This document shows positions 11,256-22,431 of a stretch of 64,000 nt of DNA, piece after piece. Source of the DNA: Adiantum capillus-veneris (taxonomy: Eukaryota > Streptophyta > Polypodiopsida > Polypodiales > Pteridaceae). The notes below the pieces were generated by a model, which was given only the letters and a program-made list of their open reading frames with translations, was not told where the DNA came from and ran no database searches. The stretch is taken from positions 25,148,769 to 25,212,768 of the forward strand of contig CM043971.1 of the NCBI GenBank assembly GCA_014529385.2, in the 5' to 3' direction. The position numbers and the translations under genes are program-made. Positions within the stretch are counted from its first letter, which is position 1. Each line of letters opens with the position of its first letter.

Positions 11256-11792
11256 ATGGATGGAGCTAGGGATATGCCAATAGAGGAAGAACACTTAGAT
11301 CCACAACCCAACCTAGATGAGAACCCTGTTGTTGTAGAAATACCTCTTAACAAGTTGGGACAATACTTTGAGGGAGATGAATCCAATGCAACCATACCAA
11401 TCACTACCAAGGGATTAACTGTGAAGGGAATCCTTGATGGTGGCGCTGGGGTTAGCATTGTGACTAAAAATTGCTGGGAAACTATGGGAAGACCTCACCT
11501 TGCGAACACAACCGTAGTAGTAAAGATGGCCAATGGGTCTATTGTTAAACCTATTGGGATGCTAGAAGATCTTAGGATCAAGGTCTTTGGACATAAAATA
11601 AGAGTTACCTTCATTGTGATGGATTTCTCCAAGCACACTATGGCGTCTGAGATGATCTTAGGATGTCCTTTCACGAGGGAAGCAAAAATGGTGCATGACT
11701 GGTCTAAAAACCATGTCTACTTGCAGTTCCAAGATTCTGTTATTCGAGTAGATCTTGTAACTGGTCGAGCACATCCTCTAGGCAGTTTATAA
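11256..11792 (+). CDS. Retropepsin of element C
   Basis: An open frame of 178 codons. The catalytic word is DGGAGVSIVT (GAT at 11436) where retropepsins usually have D[ST]GA. The flap-side VMDFS and C-terminal MILGCPFTREAKMVHDW match the ILGRPF.R..K..QDW region of element A's first protease. It lies in the same frame as 9984-11207 and is separated by one TGA (CGA by transition), so it was part of one Gag-PR polyprotein. Whether the DGGA form still cleaves is unknown; DGGA also occurs in element B, which suggests an old, perhaps tolerated variant. Confidence 0.82.
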   Translation: MDGARDMPIEEEHLDPQPNLDENPVVVEIPLNKLGQYFEGDESNATIPITTKGLTVKGILDGGAGVSIVTKNCWETMGRPHLANTTVVVKMANGSIVKPIGMLEDLRIKVFGHKIRVTFIVMDFSKHTMASEMILGCPFTREAKMVHDWSKNHVYLQFQDSVIRVDLVTGRAHPLGSL

Positions 11793-11830
11793 TTGATCAT
11801 AGATCTGACACCACATTTCACTCGGCCCCA

Positions 11831-12480
11831 TTGCAATATTGCTACACATGTAAAGAGAACACTGATGTTGGGGAAGATTCTCCTTATATGGATGTACTAC
11901 CTGGGATGACTGAGTCAGACAATGTGGATTGGGTCCACCTAGCAACAACCATAGACACTTGGGGAAACAAGGGGACGACCTGGGTAACACCTGAGGGGGA
12001 TGAAATGCCACCACTCGTACCCTTAAATATGCTACAAGCAATGCATATAGCTTCTGACAAGACTCATCCTCATATAACAAAGAAAACATACAAGTGGGTC
12101 CCTAAAGCTTCTTTCGTGACCATGGCTGATGCTAAAAAACAGAAGCCTTGTAAGAAACGTCCCACTCGCTCTAAGAAAAGTAAGAAAATGTTGTGATGGA
12201 TTCCTAAAAAACTATTGGAAGCCCAAGGCTACTATCAAGGAAATGATCAAATATGGGTGCCAAAACGTAGATTGTGTTCTTACCTATAACCTGATCCATG
12301 TGAGCCCAATCCTGTAGTTCCTAAACGAATTAACGATTGCAGAAAGGAAAAAATCACAGAATGCTACACACTCGCTCCAGAGCTAGTTTGGGTACCGAAG
12401 AAAGAACGATTTGTTGCACTTAGCTCAGGAGGGGGGAGTCCCATGAAGCTTCTAGCTCCTCATGTAATGTATCCATAGAG
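11831..12480 (+). pseudogene. WVPK-repeat tail of element C polyprotein
   Basis: A frame of 121 codons runs on past a TGA and a TAA (both one C-to-T change from sense). The first part parallels the post-protease linker of element A (a W..(I/L)AT.D pattern followed by a P..ML word). The second part repeats a short motif: YKWVPKA, RWIPKK, IWVPK and LVWVPKK. Element A has the same motif (QVWVPKK) only after its integrase. The tail therefore joins sequence that in A is separated by RT, RNase H, integrase and the second protease. Function unknown. Confidence 0.7.
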
Positions 12481-12939
12481 GTAAAAGCTTCTCCATAGCT
12501 TCCACCTACAATAGTGGACCTCCATGAAGCTACAAAGGAATCTACACCTCCGAGTGTTCAAGAATCACCTGATGAACCACTTCAAGTTCAATCATGGAAG
12601 AGTACCTTACCACCCTTGCAACTAGATGAAACGCATAGGGCGGTCGAAAACTATTGGTTAAATCCTTCACCTATAACAACTTGGAACAACTGATTTCAAA
12701 GAGTGACGACATCATTTCAAATGGTATGATCTACCCAAGGAAGGGGGGAGTGTTTGCTGATAGTCATCATTCATTTACTCCCCTCTCAACCTTTCTCCCT
12801 GAATTCTTAATCTCCAATCTTAGGGAATGTATATAGAAATCCTTATACTCACAAAAACAAGGAAAAAAAGTAAAAGAGTAAGAGCCATAGCACAAAATCA
12901 TAAAACACATTATGCACAAGAACACGACCCTTGTAATAT

Positions 12940-13398
12940 TTGCACTCTAACCATCATCTATTTGCGTGTACAGATATGACTAGTACGCTAGAGTCATCCA
13001 CTCTTGCCTTGGGTGAGAGGTACCCTCATTACTTTTCACAAATGTTTCACATGGTCTTTCCGGTGCTTGCCTGTGAATGGGATTTGGTAGGTACGCTAGC
13101 ATGTGAGAGGAATTTCAAGGAGTTAGAATGGCTGATACGTCTCTTGACCACGACTGATCCATACTTAGTAGAGAGTGTATCTCCCATTGCACAAGCCTAC
13201 CCTTTTGACCAAGATGACTACAGGCATCTAGTGACCTTCTTAGTAAACATGAGTACCTATGATGAAGAAGAAGATTTACATGACTACACAGATGGCACAT
13301 ATGGTCTCATGGATGATGACTTTGTCTATCTCGATGACGAGGATAGGGGTTTAGCCTTAGGGTTTCCCCCCAATCTCTACAATATCCTATTCCCTTGA
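12940..13398 (+). CDS. Acidic hypothetical protein of element C, 152 aa
   Basis: Intact frame starting MHSNHHLFAC, with aromatic and acidic residues and a C-terminal Asp/Glu-rich stretch (DEEEDLHDY, DDDFVYLDDED). It is not part of the gag-PR frame and is preceded by a purine tract at about 12736. There is no signal peptide, transmembrane segment or recognised domain. It sits where post-pol ORFs occur in Athila-like elements. It may be an element-specific accessory protein or chance coding; being the only stop-free frame of this length in the 3' part of C argues mildly for the first. Confidence 0.45.
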   Translation: MHSNHHLFACTDMTSTLESSTLALGERYPHYFSQMFHMVFPVLACEWDLVGTLACERNFKELEWLIRLLTTTDPYLVESVSPIAQAYPFDQDDYRHLVTFLVNMSTYDEEEDLHDYTDGTYGLMDDDFVYLDDEDRGLALGFPPNLYNILFP

Positions 13399-14750
13399 CT
13401 CTCTAGGGGGAGTGCAAATAATTAGGTTAGGGTTCCTTATGTTTTTTTGTTGTATTCAATAAGTGTTGGTACCTTTTCCCACTGATGTGCCTCCTAGAGG
13501 TATTCTTTGTGTTTCCTCGTGTGTACAGGAACGTGTTGTTGTGGTTAGGATATGGACCTTCATGGAATCTTTATCTCGACTCACTCTTCAAATCAAGTAC
13601 AATTATCAACGCAAACATGTGTTTCTTGTCCATTAGCATGGCCCCTTATCTTTTTTACATCAGTCTGCTTTAATTGTGATTGGTAGCATAATATTCACCG
13701 CATTTTCTTAGTATCAAACATTAAATTCAATGCAATTTTTTATCATAATCACTTGTCTAGGTGTAAAAATCAAGCATTCCGACTAAGCTAGTTTGACCAA
13801 GTTAGGTGTTAGAGATTTTCTCTTAATACCATGGGGAATTCCTTCCTAATAATCAATGGTTACTTAGGTTCTTAATCCGATTTAGGCAGCATTGTGTGAA
13901 ATGTACTAGGGCTTTCTACTGGGCTTAGTCCCTATTGACCTTTAGCTTAAGTATTATAAAGGGAGTTTACTAGTGTGATGAGCCTGGGGAGGACAACAGT
14001 GTTATATGACCCCCCAAAGCTACAAAATTAAAATGATGAAAACAAAAAAAACATAACAAAAATCAAAGTGCCACAATGTAAAATTTTAAGCTGGAAGAGA
14101 AATACCTGCTTGATTTGGTACTCCACTCACATGTATCGCCTATGGTACTAGAGCCCTAGAGGTTCCCAGTGTGGGCGCTTTTCCGTGAAAAGCAAAAAAC
14201 CCAAGGCATACAAAATAAGCACACACATCGAAATTGAATCACTGTGAAAAGACTTGGGGGGGTCAAAGAAAAGGAAATAATCCAGGTGATGATTTCCTTT
14301 TATCGTAGCTTAACTACAAGGTCTTCTAGGTATAGCCTCTAGTCAGCCCTTGGACATTAAATACTTAGCTCTCGCGGTTAAACAACCTCATTGACCAGAG
14401 AAAATTAAGAAGCTTACCCATGGTATTAATAGTCGATCTCTAGTACCTTTCGACCGTTAAATTAGCGACCCCAGACTTGTTTAATTTTTACCTTTACATC
14501 TATTTATGCATTTGATTATATTGAAATTTAATCTTTATTGCTGACAAATGGTTTAAAATTTTGTTACCAATAAATTTGTCTGCCTAAAACTTCATATGCT
14601 TTTTAATTGTATATGAGAATGCAATTACTGTGCCAATGTTGTTTGATTTTGCAGTGACTGAAGAAGGCTAAGGACATTCATCTCAAATGCTCTTCCCCCT
14701 CGACGAACGCGCCGCAACTCAATAGCTTCCGAGGACGGAATCTACATCAG
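13399..14750 (+). other. Non-coding 3' region of element C
   Basis: No convincing gene. A/T-rich with A runs near 14040 and a purine-rich word AGGGGGAG at about 13405. A 62-codon frame at 13485-13673 has no recognisable features. The region leads into the polypurine tract. Confidence 0.6.
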
Positions 14751-14761
14751 GAAGGGGGGCA
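14751..14761 (+). promoter_or_regulatory. Polypurine tract of element C
   Basis: GAAGGGGGGCA abuts the 3' LTR start TGTTAACCC. A PPT primes plus-strand DNA synthesis. Confidence 0.85.
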
Positions 14762-15062
14762 TGTTAACCCTCACGGCTCATGGACACCCTATCACCTACA
14801 ACGGACGTTGTATTATTTACTTGGTAGAGTTAGGTATCGGGCTTGTCGGTCCAATAGGAAAAGGGTAGAGTGATCGCCGATGAGAGACGCACTCTAACTG
14901 GAACATTTAAGGGTTAGTTGGCTAAGCATGGGCGCCCAAGTGTGAATGGGACGAGCTCATATAAAAGTCAACTAAACCTAAAATTCATTCATTCTTTTCA
15001 TTTGTGCAATAGAAGAGTGCTCTTGCTCCATCTCCATCTTCATCTTCTTCTTCTTCACCTCC

Positions 15063-15143
<81 letters not shown>

Positions 15144-15387
15144 TGTGTGATCGAGCATTGCGACGATGGCACGGCGGCGGCAAAGCGGTTGAGCATGGTA
15201 CGGCAGCGGGTCCTTCTTCTTCGCGGCGAGGAATCCTCCACGACAGGAAGCGTTGAGCGGTGAGTGACACACCAACGCCATCTTTGAGCTTACTAGTTTA
15301 GGCTTGTTGTGTGCTTGGAGCCATTTGTGGCTCACACATGGTGTATCGGCAAGTTCCTTGTATTGACACATGCGACATATGCACACA
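14762..15387 (+). repeat. 3' LTR of element C
   Basis: 626 bp, TG...CA, closely matching the 5' LTR by eye apart from the roughly 275 bp size difference after the GA tract. It contains the TATA-like box at about 14958 and the (TG)n(AG)n tract at 15064-15140. Confidence 0.92.
15064..15140 (+). repeat. (TG)n(AG)n microsatellite in element C 3' LTR
   Basis: Compound dinucleotide tract at the place matching 5970-6041. Apparent coding frames across it on both strands are artefacts of the repeat. Confidence 0.95.
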
Positions 15388-17247
15388 GGTCTATATGGAG
15401 CACCTTATAGAGAAACTAGAAGCAACTGATATCCTTTGGGCCATATGATACATTTTGGTGATTGCATCGCAATCCTTTGATCTTTTTACTCAACATGACA
15501 TAGGTCATAGTGTTGAAGGGTTCCCTCTACGTTAGTTAGACAACCCTATGGACTTATGGCCATAGGGTGGGCAAGGTGTCATTTAACATCCTAATGTACT
15601 ACAAACAAAGAGTACTCAATGGCCCCAAGGCCGTTTGTGACATAGTTGCATATGTAGGGGGGCTATATATTGTTACTCTATGGCTCAAGGGCAGTAGGGC
15701 TCCCTTTGTATGGTTTTATGACCATAACATGGTATGATGGTTTGAGCATAACAGCCCATAGTGCTACATAGATCCTCTCTTGGATTCTTAAGTGTCACTT
15801 GTACCATCACACAAGACACCTAAATAAGATAAAAACATGTGATGCTCTTGGTACGCAGTTATCTGACAGAATCTTTACAATTATAAGACATTAGAATTGA
15901 AAGGATTTCATATCTTTAATATGTTAGAAAAACATGCTGAAAAAACTAATCAAGGTCAAAAAGTTCAAAAGGAACCTTTTTAAAATGCATTTGGTCGTCT
16001 TTGACTTGACCACTAGATATAAAGTTCAACTCATAAACTTAAACAATTTTCATAAATTATACAATCATTGCTTTGTAAATAAACCTTGATACAATGTTCC
16101 CATTGCTATATGACAAGCTAACAAATTATAATAGTACTAGCTTCCCTCTATTAAAACAAATTCAAGATATCCATTCCAATTCTCTACATCATGTAGAAGA
16201 AGAAAAAAAGCATGGTTCGGACCAATATACTCGCGCTTTCTATCTTTGAATAAAACCCTGTTGCAATTGAAGAACTACATCTTCACATAAAACAAAGGAC
16301 AAATGTTTTATAAACCATTTACACTTTTATACTTGATGTTCATTGTCTAAGCAAGTAGTTGACATTTACAATAAATATTGAAGATACGTTTACTCTAGTT
16401 ATTTGTATTACAAAGATAATTATTTCAAATGCTTGCACCATCAATTCACAATAAAAGAACTTACACTCAACCTAAAATATGATATAAGATGATTATAAAT
16501 CAACTATTCACACTCATTTTGTAATTTTTCCGACAAAAACCTTTTGTGTTTTTTTAAGCTTAATATTCTTCTCAAAAGAATCTTAAACTTTAATCACAAG
16601 GTAGGGAATCTATGTCCCTATTGTATATGACCAATATGATTCCAAGGCGATAAGTTGGCATATCTTCTCCCATATCTTCTTTCATAAGTTTGGTCAAGAA
16701 TCAACACACTATGACCCTAAGATCTTTAACAAGATAGTTAGGCCAAAGGACAAATTTTTTGGTACTCTAAAAGAGTCTTTAGGTAACCTAGAGTAACCAC
16801 CTTATGGCCTTAAGGCCATAGGGTGTCATGTGATATTTTATAAGGTGTGTCCATAGAGAGCCAAGTGATTTTCACCCATTGGGTTTCTTAAGTTCCCCTC
16901 TGGAGATTCTATGTCAGCACCATATGGCCCTGAGGTCGTAGGGTAGCCCAAATGATCTTGGGTGGCTTATCTGCCCTTTTAGAGATTCTATATCGACCCT
17001 TATGGCCCTAAATTTGTAGGGTATCCCAAATGCTTAAGTGCCCTACTAGAGATTCTATGTTGTCACCCTATGCTCCGAAGGCTGTAGGATAGTCCATATG
17101 ATTTTGGGGTATCCTATTGCCCAAGGGCCATAGGGCGGCATGTCTACAAATAATGCTATGATGGGTGGATTTGAAATGGGACAAATAAAATAAAATGATA
17201 AAAATAACAATCTAAACATCAATGATGTAATATCATGGGTGACTAGC
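15388..17247. repeat. Palindromic-motif segment, middle part
   Basis: Continuation of the 4081-5667 segment. Motif copies lie near 15435, 15548, 15625, 15685, 16797, 16925, 17003, 17065 and 17125; the copy at 16795-16825 is almost a perfect palindrome. A degenerate tandem unit of roughly 67-79 bp, marked by AGATTCTAT at about 16904, 16983 and 17049, accompanies them. 15800-16780 is plain AT-rich DNA with nothing recognisable. Confidence 0.75.
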
Positions 17248-19168
17248 TTAACCTATTTCCTGTAGAGTTTCGAGAATGGCATCAACACTTGCATCCAATG
17301 GTTCATCCATTTTTTCTTCCTCTAATTCCTTGGCATTGACTTTGTGGTATCCACGCCTACCCACCTTCTAAGATCTAGGTCTCCATCCACTATGGAATGG
17401 AAAAGAGCTTCTGATTTCATCATCTGATCACTGGTACAGACAAATGATATCACATTTCTCTGTTGGTGTAGTGTCTCTTTAGTCCCATAGCCTAATGAGA
17501 CGATATATATTACTTGATCATCTTCTTTGACACAAATGCATTTGATTGCACGCGGTACACAAAAAAAGCTTTGGCGGTGGTCACAACATCATAATCCTTG
17601 TTGTTGTTATAGAGAGAAGTCATTGGCTCTAGCAGTGACTCTTTAACACTAGAGAAGTTGGCGTATTTCTCTTCGTGACTAAATAATGCCCAAACCCTAA
17701 AAACTACTTCGTGAAGGGCACGTGTTTGAACGGTCTCTGATGCTATTAAGGAGCTCAAAGGTAGAACATGCATTTCATATCATTTAGCTTTATCAAAAAT
17801 TGCCTTCAAAATATTTATTTTTTTTAAAGAAAATAGCTTTATTTCAAGATGTATTTGTAAAAAAATGACTAAGGTAAAGTGGAACTTACATCCCAAGGTG
17901 CTCTACTTGGATGAAAAATAGGAACTCCTACCTTGGATTTTGTTGGTTTAGAATAGACAAGCCACTGACCACGTCCATGTTTTAAGAGCTCCACATAAGG
18001 TTGGTGCTTCATTGATGTTATTCTCTCTACGTTCTCCATTTTGGATATTTGAACAACAATCTCTTTGGTAGCATCTACCACTATCCTTACAATTCTAAAA
18101 TTATAGAACTCTTTCCTAGAGGCATACTTAGTGCTCTTGTTATGCAAAAAATCTCTAATTGCTATGATGTAATGGTGACAAGAGAGAATTTGATAGCGGT
18201 GTGTTGCTAGCTTGTCTCCATGCACTTCAACTGTTTGTAGAGGAATTTTTTAAATTGGATTATATGGAATCAAGTCTGTTGGATTGGAGATTGGCCTAGA
18301 GTGCCCCTGCAAACTGCTTCAAAAGATATCTCACATACACATCTGATAGTGGCCTACATTTGTAGCCATCTAGTGCAATGTTGCATTGGTCAAATGGAAT
18401 CAATTGGATAAATTGTACCCCAAATTTAAAATAGTGTTCAATTACAACGTATCCATCTAGCCCACTCTTAGAAGTTTTGGCATTTTATTTATCAATATAT
18501 TTTCCTTTGGGTTGTACAATAGAGTCCAACACAACAAAGGAGGTTGAGTCCACGATCACTACCATTGAGGGGGTTTCAACTATGGGGTTTGCAAGTACAT
18601 CGGCATCTCCTGCTTCTTGAGTCTGTAATGGTATAAGTGAAAGGTTTTTGTCGGCCACATTTCTACTATTTTCTCCAAGTGAGGGAGTTTTGCTCTCATG
18701 GAGAGTCTTAGTTTGGCTTACTTTACCTATGTCTTCATTCTTTTGCTTCTTATTCTTCTTTGTGCTGCTCAATTCACCTAAATACTATGACATTTTGTTA
18801 AATTCCTCAATATATATCTATGAAGTTCTCACTTGGAGTGTCCTCTTCAAGCTCTACCCACCCTGCTTTTGACATTGTCACTCCATCACAGTCAAACTTC
18901 ACCAAGTCCTGAGCAAAGACCATAGGCTCCAACAAGGAGGATTGATTAATCATTGAGTAGCTTTACTCCAAGACATGGAGACGTGTCAAGATCTGAAAAA
19001 TCTTTCTTTAGCTCCTTAACAATCCCATAGTCTTTGAAGGGAAATTGCTCTTTATCTTGAAAGAACAACTCGTCACTTCCACCATTTGGTAAGTGAAAAT
19101 CTAGATACCATGAACTTGGTGTTGAGCCTATTGCATTGACTGACTTTGACATCCTTGTGTGAGCCATT
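17248..19168 (-). pseudogene. Decayed reading frame of unknown family
   Basis: Coding-like sequence on the minus strand. It starts near MAHTRMSKSVNAIGS (19168), runs through a Lys-rich nuclear-localisation-like run (TKKNKKQKNED, about 18765), a block GLDGYVVIEHYFKFG (about 18455-18410), HGDKLATHRYQILSC (about 18223) and RALHEVVFRVWALFS (about 17720), and ends near DASVDAILETLQEIG with TAA at 17248. It needs several frame changes; at least one stop (about 18482) lies within an otherwise continuous frame. Introns cannot be excluded. I do not recognise the family. Palindrome arrays lie on both sides, so it may belong to a mobile element. Confidence 0.5.
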
Positions 19169-20086
19169 TTTTGTAAAGATAGCAACATATATTTAGAAAA
19201 GATGGATATCAATACACCCATATAGACCCAGGGCCACAAAGTTCTCTCTATGTTATTGAAGAACCCTATGGACCTAGGTTTAAGGGGTTCCAACAAAATG
19301 GTTCTACAAGGGCACATATGCCACCTTATGGCCCTAGGATCATAGAATCTCTTATTAGATTAGAGAAACCTTGTGGCCCTAGGGCCATAGGGTGCCAAAT
19401 TAGTAGCCCTTGAATGGCATAAATGCCCCTCTAGAGCCTCTACACCAAGACCCTATGGCCCTAGGTTCATAGGGTGTCCTCTAATCAAATGAGAGTTTAT
19501 ATGTCCATGGTGCCCATATAGGTGCCCTTGAGTGGGCTAAATGTCATTAAGAGCTTCTATATATGGCCATAGGGTGGCAATATAGGGCCAGAATATGCGC
19601 TCTAATCTAGTGAGATCTCGTATTTACATGGTTCCTTTGTAGGTGCCCTTGAGTGGCATGAATATCCATTTAGAGCTTCTACATTGACAGAGTGTAAACT
19701 ACCTCACATTCTCTAGCCATGCCAGATCTCCGTACACCTTGGTTTAGAGGTGCACAAAGATCAAGACCATCATGTCATAATATTGTTTTTATTGATCAAT
19801 GTCTATATTCGTGGGTGCGACATACGTGCACATCACATCCACATGACAATGCATGTAGTGTGCAAAACCTCGTTGCCTTTATTTTATTTCTAGATTGTGC
19901 CTTCTACCGTAAGCTTAAACTAACTAAAATGTCAAATTTTGCATCTTAGCTTGGCTATGTAGTATTACGTGTACCTAGGAATATGTCCCATTCCGTAATG
20001 TGCCTACAAATCCTAAACCCTGGCAATCTATGGCCCAAGGGTTCGCTAAATCATGCATCTTCTCTCTTTCTCACTGTTGAGTGCTC
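19169..20086. repeat. Palindromic-motif segment, right part, and insertion flank of element A
   Basis: Strong motif copies lie at about 19323, 19375-19395, 19455-19485 and 19565-19580, with recurring words such as GTGCCCTTGAGTGG and TAGAGCTTCTA. From about 19720 the motifs stop and no gene is seen. The segment ends in TGCTC (20082-20086), the target duplication of element A. Confidence 0.7.
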
Positions 20087-20282
20087 TGTTGGAGCCCAAC
20101 AATTGTATAAAGCCCCTTTGTAATGACTATCAAATTCCCTTTGTAATGTCAATGATGTCTACCGTCTTTATCGAATTGTCTGGATTATGTATAGATTTGT
20201 TAGTTGGCCGGGACACAATGCATTTCCACTTTGTAATTATGATGGTTAGAATTCAATGAAAACCCCATGTACATTTTGAGCT

Positions 20283-20310
20283 AAGGTGACTAAAGTATAA
20301 AGGTCACCTT
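20283..20310 (+). promoter_or_regulatory. TATA box inside an inverted repeat (element A promoter)
   Basis: Arms AAGGTGAC (20283-20290) and GTCACCTT (20303-20310) enclose TATAAAG (20296-20302). The 3' LTR keeps all of this unchanged (38739-38766). Likely the LTR core promoter. Confidence 0.65.
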
Positions 20311-20362
20311 AGAACCATTTTTGAATAACATTTTTGAATCATTAATTCTGTGTCGTACGAGT

Positions 20363-20363
<1 letters not shown>

Positions 20364-20421
<58 letters not shown>
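20364..20421 (+). repeat. (GA)n microsatellite in element A 5' LTR
   Basis: About 29 GA units roughly 65 bp downstream of the TATA box, matched at 38820-38871 in the 3' LTR. Confidence 0.95.
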
Positions 20422-20424
<3 letters not shown>

Positions 20425-21043
20425 TCTTATCCTCTTTGCTATGCACATCTCCCTCACCGGATTCACGAAGCTACCACACCATCGCGGTAGCCTCTTCGAG
20501 AGCTACGCGCCCACGCCATGCATTCGTATCTTCGAGTTGTTCGCGAGCGATCTTCCCACGAGCTTGTTTTGCTTGTAAGTAGCACAAATGGTGTCTGTTT
20601 TCAACAATCAAGTACTTTATGGAATGAGGGCAAGATTAGCTACGCATAGATGTTCATAGACTTAGGTTTTGCACACTTTTAGGTTATGACTTGTGAGTCT
20701 ATCGCAACTGTATTTGAGGTAGCTAGGGTTATAATCTGGTGAGATTAGACTTATAGGTAAGTGTATCCTAGTGAGGGGATGGTGCCTAGCAAGTTTGAAG
20801 TGATTCCAAGTTCATTTGATGTGTAAACGGTGCTATGAAAGTTTAGGGATAGAGTGGGTTGGAGTTAACAAGGATTAGTGATTGATGCATCATATCAGTG
20901 CGTATGTGTAGGTTGGTTTCAGCCTGACAAGCTAACGAGATTGCCTCCGTGCACCTACGGGTTAGTCGTGTCACCGAATGACAAGTATGTTGTCTGTGTC
21001 GTGCTTGTGAGCATGAACAGGGGAGTAGTTAGTCCTAAAACAT

Positions 21044-21061
21044 TGGTGTCGTTGCCGGGGA
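21044..21061 (+). promoter_or_regulatory. Primer binding site of element A
   Basis: TGGTGTCGTTGCCGGGGA, one base after the LTR end. It differs at two positions from the tRNA-Asp-type PBS of Athila-like elements (TGGCGCCGTTGCCGGGGA, recalled). Confidence 0.85.
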
Positions 21062-22431
21062 CACAAGACCTTAAGTAGGGAGATCTACGTCACTCGTGTG
21101 ATGGTTAGCTTACTTTAGTTTCGACTAGAGAGAGCTTAAATTTTAAGAGAAGATCCAGGAGAGGGTATCCTGAGGTCTAGTGGATATCCAGGAAGCCTGT
21201 GACTTGCCGAGGGTCTACGACTAGTTAGAGTTAGTTAGGTAGGATAAGGTGGCGTTAGGATTTATGGTTTTGAGTTCTAAGTGATGTTTGTGTGCGAATA
21301 GTGTAGAAAAACGTTGTAAAAACGCAAAACAAACAAAGAGAAGAAACAACGAGGCTGTTTGCTTGCCTTGAAAGCAAAACCCACATCATCCACTCTTCAA
21401 GGGTGTGAATAGTGTAGGCATTTGGATTTGTGATCCAGTGCTAAAAACGCTAAAATTGCGACAAAACCAACCAAAAGAAACAAGGGAATGCCAAAAGAAA
21501 ACACTAGGTAAACCTAAAGAGGCCAAGAAGAGATATAACCACTAGCCTTGGGTAAGCTGATTGTGTCATGTTGTACAATTGTTGTTCACAAGTTTCAATT
21601 TGAATTGTCAAAGCAAATTTGCATCCTTTTAGTGCATTTGAGCTGTGAAATTGCCATAGAAGAGCAAAATTGACAAGTGCTTGGGTCTAAGGTCAAAAGG
21701 TGTCCAAATTGCATGAAACTTGAGGGATAGTCTTCTGATAGCATAAGGGACCCATCTGGCTGAAAATAGTAGGAAAATCACTTCTCAGATAGCCTTGGGT
21801 TAGTCTATCGCGATAGACTCAGGTTTTTGAGCTGTGGACCTCATCTTGCAAAACCCTCCTAGGGTTAGCTTGAGCTTGACTTAAATAGCACAAACACAAA
21901 ATTTCAAGGTGTTTGGATCACTATAAGTGAGTCTTAAGACCTAGACAAAGTATCAGGCTCTGACAAACACTAAAATTGGTCTAAAATCTAGACCAAGTGT
22001 CCAAATTGCATGAAACTTGAGGAATAGACTCAAGAGAGTAAGGGGAACCCAAGGGTGAAGTCACAATGTTGATTTGAGTCAAATTGCAAAATTTGCCAAT
22101 CTATCGCGATAGACTCAGGATCTGTTGATTTTGGCATTTTTTGAAATTGTGACTACATAGCAGGGATAAGCTCTTCACCTAGATCCCAACCATCATTTCA
22201 AATCTGAAATTTGACTACCAGAAGACCCTGAGACATCCAGTGGGGAGAAAATGCAAAATTGCTCAGAGTGACCAGTGTCATAGAAAATTGATATTTGTTG
22301 TACATAATTGAAAAATTTATTCAACGGTTCAAAGACAACCCTTGTGAACATACTAACCATACATGTGTAGATTCCAGAAGGAGATCATCACATAGCTGCA
22401 CAGGCAGGAGAAGTCCATGTAAGCTTTAAGT
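21062..22431 (+). repeat. Leader of element A with about 297-bp palindrome-bearing repeats
   Basis: Non-coding. Two units can be aligned by GTCCAAATTGCATGAAACTT (about 21702 and 21999) and by the palindrome core TCTATCGCGATAGA (21804-21817 and 22100-22113), giving a period near 297 bp. The first copy extends to the 18 bp palindrome AGTCTATCGCGATAGACT (21802-21819). No ORF. Confidence 0.8.

Larger units (their letters stand above)
5668..15387 (+). mobile_element. Element C: non-autonomous gypsy LTR retrotransposon (gag-PR only)
   Basis: LTRs at 5668-6563 and 14762-15387 end in ...CA. The 3' copy begins TGTTAACCC; the 5' copy begins TTTTAACCC (TG mutated to TT). A PBS follows the 5' LTR and a purine tract precedes the 3' LTR. 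Flanks ggcct (5663-5667) and ggtct (15388-15392) are a target duplication with one change. The interior encodes gag, several zinc knuckles and a retropepsin, then a WVPK-rich tail and a separate acidic ORF. No RT, RNase H or integrase motif is present anywhere in 9.7 kb. It would need enzymes from an autonomous relative such as element A (inference). Confidence 0.92.
20087..21042 (+). repeat. 5' LTR of element A
   Basis: TG...CA, 956 bp, followed one base later by the PBS. It has TATAAAG at 20296-20302 flanked by an 8 bp perfect inverted repeat, and a GA microsatellite at 20364-20421. A half-copy of the palindrome found in the leader (GAGTCTATCGC) is at about 20696. Confidence 0.95.

Noticed and set aside
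14918-15386. Frames on both strands in the 3' LTR of element C
   Set aside because: They cross the TG/GA microsatellite inside the LTR and are repeat artefacts.
19375-19490. Telomere-like repeats
   Set aside because: Words such as CCCTAGGG occur, but no (TTTAGGG)n tandem run is present.
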